Of a DNA stretch of 64,000 nucleotides, positions 10,287 through 19,000 are shown piece by piece. The translations under genes and the position numbers were made by a program. The notes beneath the pieces are model-generated. The model did no database searches and was not told where the DNA came from. It worked only from the letters and a program-made list of their open reading frames with translations. This stretch comes from an uncultured Pseudomonadales bacterium (lineage in GTDB: Bacteria > Pseudomonadota > Gammaproteobacteria > Pseudomonadales > Cellvibrionaceae): contig CANLDL010000001.1 in the NCBI GenBank assembly GCA_947489425.1, forward strand, positions 992,001-1,056,000, in the 5' to 3' direction. The first letter of the stretch is position 1, and every line of letters begins with the position of its first letter.

Positions 10287-10610
10287 TTAAGTATCAGTCT
10301 GCTTATTATCTACTGCCGAATTAGTTTTTGTTAGAATAGACGTTACTATAAGGAAGAGTGCTAACAAAAAAGCTCTGGAAATATAAGAGTCACTACAGCC
10401 TGCGCCACCAATACACAAAATACTGGTATATTCATGAAACACAAAATGCATGATTGAAAAAAGTAGCCCAGCTGAGTAAAAAAACCATGACACGCCAACC
10501 TTTTTTAGTTTCTTTAAGATCATAGCCAATAAGAAAACGATAGGCACTAGAAATGGTGCACCAATAACAATAATGACAACTAATATTATAAGATCAGAAG
10601 CACTACTCAT
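10287..10610 (-). CDS. Small integral membrane protein, unknown
   Basis: 107 residues with three hydrophobic stretches (about 7-33, 41-60 and 79-93) and a Cys pair in the loop before the third (CIGGAGC). Charge pattern and composition are typical of a real inner-membrane protein. No family is recognised. It begins the run of minus-strand genes that make up the accessory block, downstream of the immunity array but separated from it by about 210 bp. Confidence 0.55.
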   Translation of the reverse strand: MSSASDLIILVVIIVIGAPFLVPIVFLLAMILKKLKKVGVSWFFYSAGLLFSIMHFVFHEYTSILCIGGAGCSDSYISRAFLLALFLIVTSILTKTNSAVDNKQTDT

Positions 10611-10820
10611 AACTCAACTCCGTAATACTCGCACAAACCGCGAGTAATTTTTTCGATTGTATGTTTTAGTTTACACTTAAATAGCCGCTAGAATACTTTA
10701 TTATGTAATGGACATAATAATTTTTCTACAACGATACTAGTTGGGTCAAGGTCATTTAAAGCCACAATATCTAACTTTATCAACAATCCATCAAAGATTT
10801 TTGACAACTATACAATGACA

Positions 10821-11201
10821 TTACCCACCCATAATGCCATAGGGTAACTCGACACTGGCTGGACAAAGGGTGCGGATATCATCGGGTAGACGGTAACTGC
10901 CATCGTTCTCGTAGAGTGCGGTAATGTTAGCTTGATTACTTACTGGATAAATCGCCGGCTCACCGCGGCTAAGGGCCAAGGCTTTATCGTATAGCGCAAT
11001 CGCCTCTGGCTCCGCCTTGGGGTAGCGGGTAAAGGGCGTGCAGACAAAGCTAGCGTTTAGCCAGTCGCTGGATGGCGCTTGGGTCACAGTGTTGTCTCCT
11101 GTACAGCCCCAGAGGCTGAGTAGCAACACCAGTAAGCCCATAAATTTGGTTATATTCACGAGCTTGGTAGACACTCCATCAACTAATATAAGCCTACTCA
11201 C
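10821..11201 (-). CDS. Truncated Tli5-like lipoprotein (degenerate third immunity copy)
   Basis: 126 residues. The first about 95 residues are almost identical to the neighbouring 302-residue lipoprotein, including the lipobox region LLSLWGC and the FVCTPFTRYPKAEPEAIALYDKAL segment. At ITALYE, the start of the first Sel1 repeat, the sequence jumps to a short tail (LPDDIRTLCPASVELPYG) that loosely resembles the extreme C-terminus of the full copies (LDERCPATVAQPK). So the whole Sel1 solenoid is lost but the frame is intact. A GTG start at 11201 lies 1 nt after the upstream stop; an internal GTG or ATG nearer the signal peptide is also possible. It may be a dead remnant or a short decoy. Confidence 0.6.
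   Translation of the reverse strand: MSRLILVDGVSTKLVNITKFMGLLVLLLSLWGCTGDNTVTQAPSSDWLNASFVCTPFTRYPKAEPEAIALYDKALALSRGEPAIYPVSNQANITALYENDGSYRLPDDIRTLCPASVELPYGIMGG
10908..11201 (-). repeat. Tandem repeat copy 3 (partial) of the immunity gene
   Basis: Homologous to 11830-12111 with one 12-nt insertion. It includes the near-identical 5' ends of the two genes. At 11001-11201 the offset to the next copy is exactly 910 bp. Confidence 0.75.
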
Positions 11202-12034
11202 GTTAATCCCGATGCTTGGGCTGCGCGACGGTCGCGGGGCAACGCTCGTCTAAATCGGGGAAGCGTAGCTCAGGCTTATCACGCAGGGTTTTTGCTAGTT
11301 TAAATAAACAACTGGCTCTTGGCTCGTCTTTGTTTAAACCAAAGGTCGGGTATTTATTTTGATGGGCATAGGCATAGGCTAGTGCACGGACACAGGAGCC
11401 GCAGCCCAATTTGGCGCCATTACGGTAGGCGTGGTAGGCCTTATCGTAGTCTTTATCGGTTTCGTAATTACTGGCCAACTCCCAGGCGGCCTGCTTATGG
11501 CCCTGCTGTACGGCGCACTCTAGGGCGATATAGGCTTGCTGAAATTTACCCTCGGGGTAAAGGCTTTTGGCTACCGAGACGAGGGCATCGGGGTCACCCA
11601 GTTGCGCACCTTTATGCACATACTCTAGGGCTTTATTGCGGTCTTTTTTTACGCCAATACCTTTGTAATGCACCAGAAACATCCCGTAGTAGGCCTCGGG
11701 GATGGCGAGTTTTTCTAAGGCTTTAAACCAATAGAGGGCGCGTTGTTCGTCCTCCATCACACCGTTGCCTTGGTAATAGCGAATAGCGGTATTGTGCATA
11801 GCGGCCCAATAGCCACGCTCGGCGGCTTGCTCGTAGAGTGCGGTAATGTTCACTTGGTCAATGGGTGGCTCGCCGCGGCTAAGGGCCAAGGCTTTATCGT
11901 ATAGCGCAATCGCCTCTGGCTCTGCCTTAGGGTAGCGGGTAAAGGGCGTGCAGACAAAGCTGGCGTTTAGCCAGTCGCTGGATGGCGGGTTGGTCACAGT
12001 GTTGTCTCTTGTACAGCCCCAGAGGCTGAGTAGC
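11202..12034 (-). repeat. Tandem repeat copy 2 (about 910-bp period)
   Basis: Nearly identical in DNA to 12112-12943 at an offset of 910 bp, with scattered substitutions. The match includes the stop-codon end and the Sel1-coding region, and it breaks down only at the signal-peptide end of the first gene. Confidence 0.85.
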
Positions 12035-12111
12035 AACACCGGTAAGCCCATAAATTTGGTTATATTCACGAGCTTGGTAGACACTCCATCAACTAATATA
12101 AGCCTACTCAC
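11203..12111 (-). CDS. Sel1-repeat lipoprotein, probable Tli5 immunity protein (copy 2)
   Basis: 302 residues as drawn from a GTG start. The lipoprotein signal is the LPVLLLSLWGC segment, so the true start may be GTG (codon 15) or ATG (codon 21) just before it. The mature part has a conserved FVCTPFTRYP segment and then tandem Sel1/TPR-like helical repeats (about 90-260; ALYWFKALEK, ALEYVHKGAQLGDPDA, AYIALECAVQQGHKQA, AYHAYRNGAKLG). Periplasmic Sel1-repeat proteins are the known immunity partners of Tle5 phospholipases (for example the PldB locus of P. aeruginosa, which also has several in tandem). It would bind and block the effector in the periplasm. The start lies 1 nt after the preceding stop. 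Confidence 0.8.
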   Translation of the reverse strand: MSRLILVDGVSTKLVNITKFMGLPVLLLSLWGCTRDNTVTNPPSSDWLNASFVCTPFTRYPKAEPEAIALYDKALALSRGEPPIDQVNITALYEQAAERGYWAAMHNTAIRYYQGNGVMEDEQRALYWFKALEKLAIPEAYYGMFLVHYKGIGVKKDRNKALEYVHKGAQLGDPDALVSVAKSLYPEGKFQQAYIALECAVQQGHKQAAWELASNYETDKDYDKAYHAYRNGAKLGCGSCVRALAYAYAHQNKYPTFGLNKDEPRASCLFKLAKTLRDKPELRFPDLDERCPATVAQPKHRD

Positions 12112-12943
12112 GTTAATCGCGATGCTTGGGCTGCGCGACGGTCGCTGGGCAACGCTCGTCTAAATCGGGGAAGCGTAGCTCGGGCTTATCACGCAGTGTT
12201 TTTGCTAGTTTAAATAAACAACTGGCTCTTGGCTCGTCTTTGTTTAAACCAAAGGTCGGGTATTTATTTTGATGGGCATAGGCATAGGCTAGTGCACGGA
12301 TACAGGAGCCACAGCCCAATTTGGCGCCCTTACGGTAGGCGTGGTAGGCTTTCTCGTAGTCTTTATCGGTTTCGTAGTTACGGGATAATTCCCAAGCGGC
12401 CTGCTTATGGCCCTGCTGTACGGCGCACTCCAGGGCGATATAGGCTTGCTGAAATTTGCCCTCGGGATACAGACTTTTGGCTACCGAGACGAGGGCATCG
12501 GGGTCGCCCAGTTGCGCACCTTTATGCACATACTCTAGGGCTTTATTGCGGTCTTTTTTTACGCCAATACCTTTGTAATGCACCAGAAACATCCCGTAGT
12601 AGGCCTCGGGGATGGCGAGTTTTTCTAAGGCTTTAAACCAATAGAGGGCGCGTTGTTCGTTCTCCGCTACACCGTTGCCTTGGTAATAGCGAATAGCGGT
12701 ATTGTGCATAGCGGCCCAATAGCCACGCTCGGCGGCTTGCTCGTAGAGTGCGGTAATGTTCACTTGGTCAATGGGTGGCTCGCCTCGGCTAAGGGTCAAG
12801 GCTTTATCGTATAGCGCAATCGCCTCTGGCTCCGCCTTAGGGTAGCGGGTAAAGGGCGTGCAGACAAAGCTGGCGTTTAGCCAGTCGCTGGATGGCGGTT
12901 TGGTCACAGTGTTGTCTCCTTGGTGACAGCCCCAGAGGCTGAT
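12112..12943 (-). repeat. Tandem repeat copy 1 (about 910-bp period)
   Basis: Matches 11202-12034. The upstream boundary of identity falls in the signal-peptide region (from about 12943 the DNA differs). This suggests that the downstream copies share a 5' end different from that of the effector-proximal gene. Confidence 0.85.
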
Positions 12944-12982
12944 AATAAGTAATATAAGGGTGCTGGTACGCAGCAGTGCCAT
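12113..12982 (-). CDS. Sel1-repeat lipoprotein, probable Tli5 immunity protein (copy 1, effector-coupled)
   Basis: 289 residues, with a clean lipoprotein signal (MALLRTSTLILLIISLWGC, lipobox Cys 19). The mature region is nearly identical to the next copy, with Sel1 repeats and paired Cys in CGSC. Its ATG overlaps the stop of the phospholipase gene (TAATG), so the two should be translationally coupled, as usual for effector-immunity pairs. Differences from copy 2 are a few substitutions only, apart from the signal peptide. Immunity function is inferred from position and family. Confidence 0.85.
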   Translation of the reverse strand: MALLRTSTLILLIISLWGCHQGDNTVTKPPSSDWLNASFVCTPFTRYPKAEPEAIALYDKALTLSRGEPPIDQVNITALYEQAAERGYWAAMHNTAIRYYQGNGVAENEQRALYWFKALEKLAIPEAYYGMFLVHYKGIGVKKDRNKALEYVHKGAQLGDPDALVSVAKSLYPEGKFQQAYIALECAVQQGHKQAAWELSRNYETDKDYEKAYHAYRKGAKLGCGSCIRALAYAYAHQNKYPTFGLNKDEPRASCLFKLAKTLRDKPELRFPDLDERCPATVAQPKHRD

Positions 12983-14874
12983 TAGCCGCTCCCCTGCTTG
13001 ATGGAATCAATAAAGCCTTGGTCTTTGACCACGCTTAGGTCCTCAAAATAGGGGAATAAATTCATAGCCAATAGTTCTTTTTTAAAATACTGATCAGAAT
13101 TTTTTGCTAACAACTCTCCCCATTGTTGATACCAATCTTCAGGCGTTGTTTTTTGCCCTCCATCTAAAGCCGTCCACTGCCCATTGGTATGCTTGGACCA
13201 TATTTGTTCTCTAAACTCATGGGCTTGGTTGTCGGTATATTGTATGGCTATGTTGAGTTCGGTATCTTCGCGCATACTGCGCTGGTTCCAGTTGGCGGAG
13301 CCTAGGGTAAGGTAGCTGCCGTCAAAGATGGTGAGCTTGGAGTGGATATAAATTTCTTTGTATAGTGTCTTGCTGGTGCGTTTTACACCATAGCGCGGAT
13401 AATGCGGGTTAATCAGCTCCGTAATCTCCACAAGCTCGCTATTGGCTAAGCGGCAAATATGTACCATAACGCCGGCTTTTTCCATAGCCTCTTGGGCTTC
13501 TTTGAGTTTTTCTTGGCTCCCGTCTTCTTGGGCTTCTCGCCATTGCGCCTCGGAGGTATTTGCTATGCCTTGGTTTAGCTCGTTAAGCATCCCAGCCCTA
13601 ACATCGACCCCACCTTTGGCACTGTCGTTAAGGTTGGTCACCACAAAGACGTAGAGCTTTTTCTTGTCGCCACACTTGGCGCGTATAGTTTGTGCACGTT
13701 GTTTGATAATACGTGCAAATTCGGGCTGGCGAAAATATTGGTCTTCGACAAAGATAAATTGGTTTATTTGTGCAAGGGCTTGTTCGTAAAATTGGTTAAT
13801 GTTGTATTCTTCTGCGTCGCGCCAGGTGCGTAAGACTTGCGCGGTATAACGCCCCTTATGGCTTAGTGTAGGTAGGCTGGTCGCTAAACGGGTAGGGATT
13901 GATGGGCTATGCCAACGGTCGGCGGCTTCGTTCCAGCTTTGGCTAAAGTTATAAAATAAATCCATGACGCAAGGGCCACGTAATTTAAGGCCTACGTCTT
14001 GTATATGGTTAGCTTGATTGCCGCCTCTCGGTGGATGCTCTTGGTAGTCAAAGTATTTGGGCCAAAAATTAAAACCCTGCACAAAACCTACGGCGTCGGC
14101 ATCGGAGGCGTGATCGACAACGATCATTTTTTGATGGTGAGTAGGAAAACTACCCACATTGGCGTGAGGCAGGCCTGAGCTAGGATCTTCACGGTGTTGT
14201 TGTGCCGCGTATTCGCCATAACCTAAGCTTTCGAGTGAGTCGAGCTGCTCTTTTAGTGCAAAGAGTTTTTGCTCTTCCGCACGCAATGTAGGGTAAGTGC
14301 TGTCGGTCACTGAGCGGCGTAGGTGCCTTACGTTAGTATCTTGCTCGCTAATTTGTTGTTCTAGGCGCGCTTGCTCTTGCAGCCCTTGCGGGCCCAGTAT
14401 TGGCGCACCGGGATCGCGGGTCATAAATTGTAAGTTGGGGATGTCACCCGCCATGCCACGCTGCGCCCAGCTTTTGGTGACCCAGTTTGTTTGTAAGCTC
14501 GAATCCCCTGCCGAGGCGCTACCCACATTGGCTACTATGTTAAACCAACATAACACTTTAACCTCGACGCCTTTTTTGGCAATGGCTTCAAGAGTATAGC
14601 CTAGCTGGTCTTGTTCACGAGTACTGCCTAGCACTAGCGATACATAAGGGTTAAACCCCCAAATAGCAATATAAACCGTTTTTTTGGCGCGCTCTAGCAC
14701 GCTTTTTAATTGAGGCAAGTAGGCCTCGCCACAGTTGAGTAGGTCGATGGCATTACCGGCTCTGGGGATGTATTTGTTGGGGTCGGGTAAATCACCCACA
14801 AACCAGTCGGTGGCGGCAATAGGAGTACATATTGTAGGGTTGGCATCTGCAATGATAGGGTCCGTATTCGCCAT
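12982..14874 (-). CDS. tle5: Phospholipase D-family T6SS effector (Tle5 type)
   Basis: 630 residues with two PLD catalytic motifs: H247-Q-K249...D254 followed by GFVQGFNFW, and H511-S-K513...D518 followed by LGSANWNQRSM. Both HKD sets are complete, so it should be an active phosphodiesterase on phospholipid headgroups. A coiled-coil segment (about 164-218) is inserted before the first motif. There is no signal peptide, as expected for cargo delivered by a type VI apparatus. A PAAR gene 38 bp upstream and coupled Sel1 immunity lipoproteins downstream match the PldA/PldB (Tle5) loci. The target would be membrane lipid of a rival cell's inner membrane, reached from the periplasm. No T6SS structural gene lies in this window. 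Confidence 0.85.
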   Translation of the reverse strand: MANTDPIIADANPTICTPIAATDWFVGDLPDPNKYIPRAGNAIDLLNCGEAYLPQLKSVLERAKKTVYIAIWGFNPYVSLVLGSTREQDQLGYTLEAIAKKGVEVKVLCWFNIVANVGSASAGDSSLQTNWVTKSWAQRGMAGDIPNLQFMTRDPGAPILGPQGLQEQARLEQQISEQDTNVRHLRRSVTDSTYPTLRAEEQKLFALKEQLDSLESLGYGEYAAQQHREDPSSGLPHANVGSFPTHHQKMIVVDHASDADAVGFVQGFNFWPKYFDYQEHPPRGGNQANHIQDVGLKLRGPCVMDLFYNFSQSWNEAADRWHSPSIPTRLATSLPTLSHKGRYTAQVLRTWRDAEEYNINQFYEQALAQINQFIFVEDQYFRQPEFARIIKQRAQTIRAKCGDKKKLYVFVVTNLNDSAKGGVDVRAGMLNELNQGIANTSEAQWREAQEDGSQEKLKEAQEAMEKAGVMVHICRLANSELVEITELINPHYPRYGVKRTSKTLYKEIYIHSKLTIFDGSYLTLGSANWNQRSMREDTELNIAIQYTDNQAHEFREQIWSKHTNGQWTALDGGQKTTPEDWYQQWGELLAKNSDQYFKKELLAMNLFPYFEDLSVVKDQGFIDSIKQGSG

Positions 14875-14912
14875 GCGTCATAGTCCTTTTAGTAATTTCT
14901 TGCGGCTAGTTA

Positions 14913-15638
14913 TTACAGTAATGTTTTGAGGGTATTAAATAGACCATCGCTGAGTTCACCCGAGACCCCGTCATTTTGTGTGCCTTGAAAAAACTCGTAA
15001 CGCTGCGTGCTTCCCTGTGTCGCATTACCCAGGTTTTCTGCGGCGTAATAACCTAATAAATCTAAGCGCTGTTCTGTGCCAACTTGGGTCTCGGTGGGGT
15101 CTAGCGGTATGGGGCGGTAAGTGAATTCACGCAATGTAGTTTTCACCCGCAATTCACTGGTCCAAGGCGCATCGTATTCATATTCAATTAAGCCTTCTTC
15201 ATCAGTCAGGCCCGTTTGTACCAAGGCGCCATCTTTATACAGCTCATAATATTCATTACTGTATGGGTGCGCTGAGCTGCCAGGTGTTTGAGTAAGATGT
15301 AAGGCCATTTTTGGCTTTACTGGCAAGGCTGCCTGACCATCCCAACTTAAATCCCCAATAAACACATTACCCGAACCTGCCGCCATGGCACCGCCACAAT
15401 CAATACTGTCACCAATACGGGCGGCGGGCTTACCATTAATAGATACCGAGGCCGAGCCTGCGGCCACGGCCCGCCCATGGGGTGGGCAGTCTTTACAGCC
15501 GTGAGCGGCAAGGGCATCGCCTACTCTGAGGGCAGGCTGGCCATTAATGGATACGTCGGGGCTACCTTCGATAGCATTACTGGGTGGGAAGCAGCCGTGG
15601 GCTGAGCCGGTATCTCCTTTACGTGATGCACTAGGCAT
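14913..15638 (-). CDS. PAAR-domain T6SS spike-tip protein with C-terminal adaptor
   Basis: 241 residues from the ATG at 15638, chosen because GGAGAG lies 6-8 nt upstream; a longer frame (to 15698) lacks a ribosome site. Residues 1-95 form a PAAR domain: repeated (D/A)VSINGQPALRVGD-like beta hairpins and conserved Cys/His positions (AHGC, HGCKDC, DCGG). The rest (about 105-241) is beta-rich, with an ELYKDGALVQTGLTDEEG unit like the transthyretin-type folds seen in VgrG tips and adaptors, and probably holds the effector. PAAR proteins sharpen the VgrG spike and carry cargo. It leads the effector operon. Confidence 0.88.
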   Translation of the reverse strand: MPSASRKGDTGSAHGCFPPSNAIEGSPDVSINGQPALRVGDALAAHGCKDCPPHGRAVAAGSASVSINGKPAARIGDSIDCGGAMAAGSGNVFIGDLSWDGQAALPVKPKMALHLTQTPGSSAHPYSNEYYELYKDGALVQTGLTDEEGLIEYEYDAPWTSELRVKTTLREFTYRPIPLDPTETQVGTEQRLDLLGYYAAENLGNATQGSTQRYEFFQGTQNDGVSGELSDGLFNTLKTLL

Positions 15639-16069
15639 GATTACTCTCCTTTGCTTGTATTCGATATTTGGCCGAGTACCTATTTGTTTTGTTGCCAACA
15701 GGCGCGACAGTCATACGGGTAGTATTTAAATAAGCTACAAATACCACACTCAATATGAAGTAAGTGGTTATTATCCATCGGGTAGGGTTAATCAACTCAG
15801 CCACTATGACACCGTCTTAGGTTTTGCAAGTTGATGAATAAATGTTGGGTAAGGCGACATAAACTTTCCATAAATCCTTGTCAAATATCCATAGTCAAAC
15901 GACTTTTATAAAAAAGCGCGGCGATAATAGCATAAATAATAAAAATAAAAGTTATTCGGTTTATTTTTATGTGAATTGATTATCTATAGCGCTCTCTACG
16001 ACAGCAGCTAACCGCTATCAGTTCTGTAAAATATATTTATAACTATCGATTTACTGGCTAAAAATCCAT
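15639..16069. other. Non-coding gap upstream of the PAAR gene
   Basis: About 430 bp between two genes of the same strand (the helicase ends at 16070). It is AT-rich, especially at 15900-15980. It must hold the PAAR promoter and perhaps the helicase terminator, but I can define neither with confidence. No gene or RNA is seen. Confidence 0.5.
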
Positions 16070-19000
16070 CTAGTGTTTTTCAAGCATTTGCAGTATTCGA
16101 GTCACGACTGCATTTGAATCCTTATACCAATCTTTAGCGAGTATATAGCAAATATTCCAGCCAAAGGCTTTGAGCACGCTGCCTGGGGTATGATATCGGT
16201 TAATCAGGTTTTCTACTTTATAATGGCTGCTATTATCTGTAAGTATACCTAAAGTAAATTGAGGATTATCGGAGCGGCCTACTGCAATGTCGCATTTCAT
16301 ATCCGACTGCCCGTAGTCGATCTCGACACGTAAGCCCTCGGTGCGAAGACACTCTGCAATGGCTTTAACCAGAGCACGATCGGCATCACTCTTTTGTGGG
16401 TGTGAGTAGCCGTACTCTAACAAAGCCGTTTGCATGCTGGCTTTATCGCCCTCGGAGACCGCTCTGGCGTAGCGTAAATATTGGCGTAGTGCATTTGCGC
16501 CAGTGTTATAAGTATTGGTGATTTGCCCTGAGTCAATAGAGGTAACAACCACCATATGTTTTTTGGCGCGTGAAAAAATAACATTGAGTCGTTTCTCGCC
16601 ACCATTTTGGTTAATTGGGCCAAAGTTCATCAGCATTTTGCCTTGGCTATTGGGACCATAACACACACTCAAAATAATAATATCACGTTCATCACCTTGT
16701 ACATTTTCGAGGTTTTTAATAAATAAACCCACAAACTGGCCTTCGTCTTCGCGTTCTTCTTCTGCTTCTAATTTGTCGGCAAAGGCTTTGTCTTTACTCG
16801 CTAGTCGAGCCAGTGCTGATTCTATCTCTTGCTGTTGTGCTTGCGAAAAAGCAACGATACCTAAGGTCTCGCCTTGTTTATCACTCAATAAATATCTCAC
16901 TAGGTGAGCAATATAATTTGCCTCGCCCGTATTGCGCTGGCTAAAGTATGGACTATTCTCAAGTTTATGATAGCTAATAGGTCTATCGTATATTTGCTCT
17001 TTTATTAGCTTGTCGTCCCAGCTATAAAGTGGCTGCTCGTCGCTGTTTTTATTGTTTACCTTTTCGCCATTTCCAACTTCTTGCTGAGTAACGAGAATAG
17101 GCTTTTTAGGTGCTAGTGCTGAGGTGCTGGGTATGGTTTGCAATTGCCCTGCATAAAATGCTTGATTACAAAAACCAATGAGACTTTCGTGGCGGCTGCG
17201 ATAATGCCAATTAAGCACAGTCGTTGGCAAGGCACCCGAAGCACGGTTTAAAAAGGAATCCGCATTTAAGTTATAGATATGTAAATTCTGTGGCTGATCT
17301 TCGTCATCACCTTGTTGGCTCGAAAAAAACGACGATGGAGGTAATTGCATTTCATCGCCAACAACAATCATTTGAGCCGCTCGGTATAATGCGGGTACAG
17401 CATCTTCCAAAGGTATTTGACTCGCTTCGTCAAAAATCACAACATCAAACAGCGACTCGTTTAAGGGTAAAACATCGGAGACACTCAGTGGGCTCATCAT
17501 CCATATAGGTTTTAAGCTGCGTATTAACTCCCCCGCCTCTGAGGTGAGCAACTCACGAATTGATTTATGCGCCCTAGTTTTTTCAAACTCACGCTCAACT
17601 AATTTACGCCCACGATTAAATGCACGACGCCAGTCTTTTTCTTCTTGGCTAGTGTTTGCCATAGAGCCTGAGGCGCGTTGTATGTTGGCGTGAAAATAAG
17701 CGCGCGTTTCACTAGTGACTAGCTGGGCATTGCTGGTATGCAATTGCTTAATTTTATTATCGAGTTCTGTAAATATATGCTCAACACGGCTGCCATCAAC
17801 ACGGTGCAATGCGCGATTGCTGCGTATCGATTTTTCTATCACTTCTACCATCACTGCATTTTCTATCGCATGTAACGGTAACGGTAATGTTCTTATCGAG
17901 GCACTTAATTGCTTATCTAAGCCATCGAGTTGTTGTAATAGATCGGCCACTTCAAACACTAGCTCACCTTGACCTCGCAATGCATCAACAGCGCTCGCAA
18001 TATCATCGGGCGTTTTGTTGTGGTAGGCCGCCAAGTAGCTTGCCAACTCTGCCTCGGTATTCCGTAAGCTACGGTCTTGCGCTATTTTTGCCAAACTATC
18101 TGGGTCGTTAGCATGATCAATACAGGCTCGATACACTTGCCGTGCTAAAGCACTTTGTTGTTGTGGCTCTTGCCATGCAGTATCAAGTAACAGGGCTATG
18201 GCAGAGAAATCATCTAAACCAAATTGTGCTTCTATTTCCTGTAACTTTTCTTGTTGTTGGCGCCTAGCACTGAGTGCTTGCTCTGCCAATTTTAGTGTGT
18301 GTGTATAGCTATCGTATGTTGTTGGCCCTTTTTCTTTGACGAGATTTTTAGCTGCGCGCCAGCGGCCACTCAAAAATAACCACCATTTACCCTCGCAATC
18401 TACCGCTGCTCGCAATGCATTTTTTAATTGCTCTGCATCAATATCAAGATCCCAACCTTCGGCATCTTTAGCTTTTTTGTCTGCTTTTTCGGCCAAGGTA
18501 TTTAGTTTTTGTATCTGCTTTTTGAGTTTAAGCGCACCAATACTATCGGCGTCTAACAGTTTAACCTGATCCTCTAAGATTAGAGGCAGCAGCTTGCTTA
18601 TGATCGCATTGGCATCGAGCAAGGATTGCCAACTAGGTGTCTCGCTATCCAAGAAAGGTAATAGCTTTTTAATGGCCTCTTGTGTCTCTGGCCAGTACTG
18701 CACGATACGATCGCAAAAGGCATGCAAATCAGATGTTGGATCAGTTGAGTTGGCAATACTTCCTTTAAGGCACCAAACCGGAGTGCTCGCCAATACTGCA
18801 CAACCTGTAATGCTAAACAGGCTATCGAATATTTCTGTAAGTAGTTTTTTATGGGCAGTAAATTGATCCCAGCTTGGCAAAAGCGCGCGCTCTTCTAATT
18901 CTAACTCTGCTTGGTTGCCACCTGCTGCAAGCCATTGCTGAATAAGTTCTCGCAAACTTGTTTGACTACCTTCTACGTGGCTTTGCATAGAGCCCGAAAA

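Noticed and set aside
11319-12636. Two plus-strand 135-codon frames (11319-11726 and 12229-12636) that look like homologous proteins
   Set aside because: They are antisense to the two duplicated Sel1 genes and match each other only because the DNA is duplicated. Their composition is Arg-rich and low complexity, with no ribosome site.
12982-14874. The PLD protein as a Mokosh MkoB-type nuclease partner of the nearby helicase
   Set aside because: It is 38 bp from a PAAR gene, 1 bp overlapped with Sel1 immunity genes and has two full HKD motifs as in Tle5 lipases. A 430-bp gap plus the PAAR gene separate it from the helicase.
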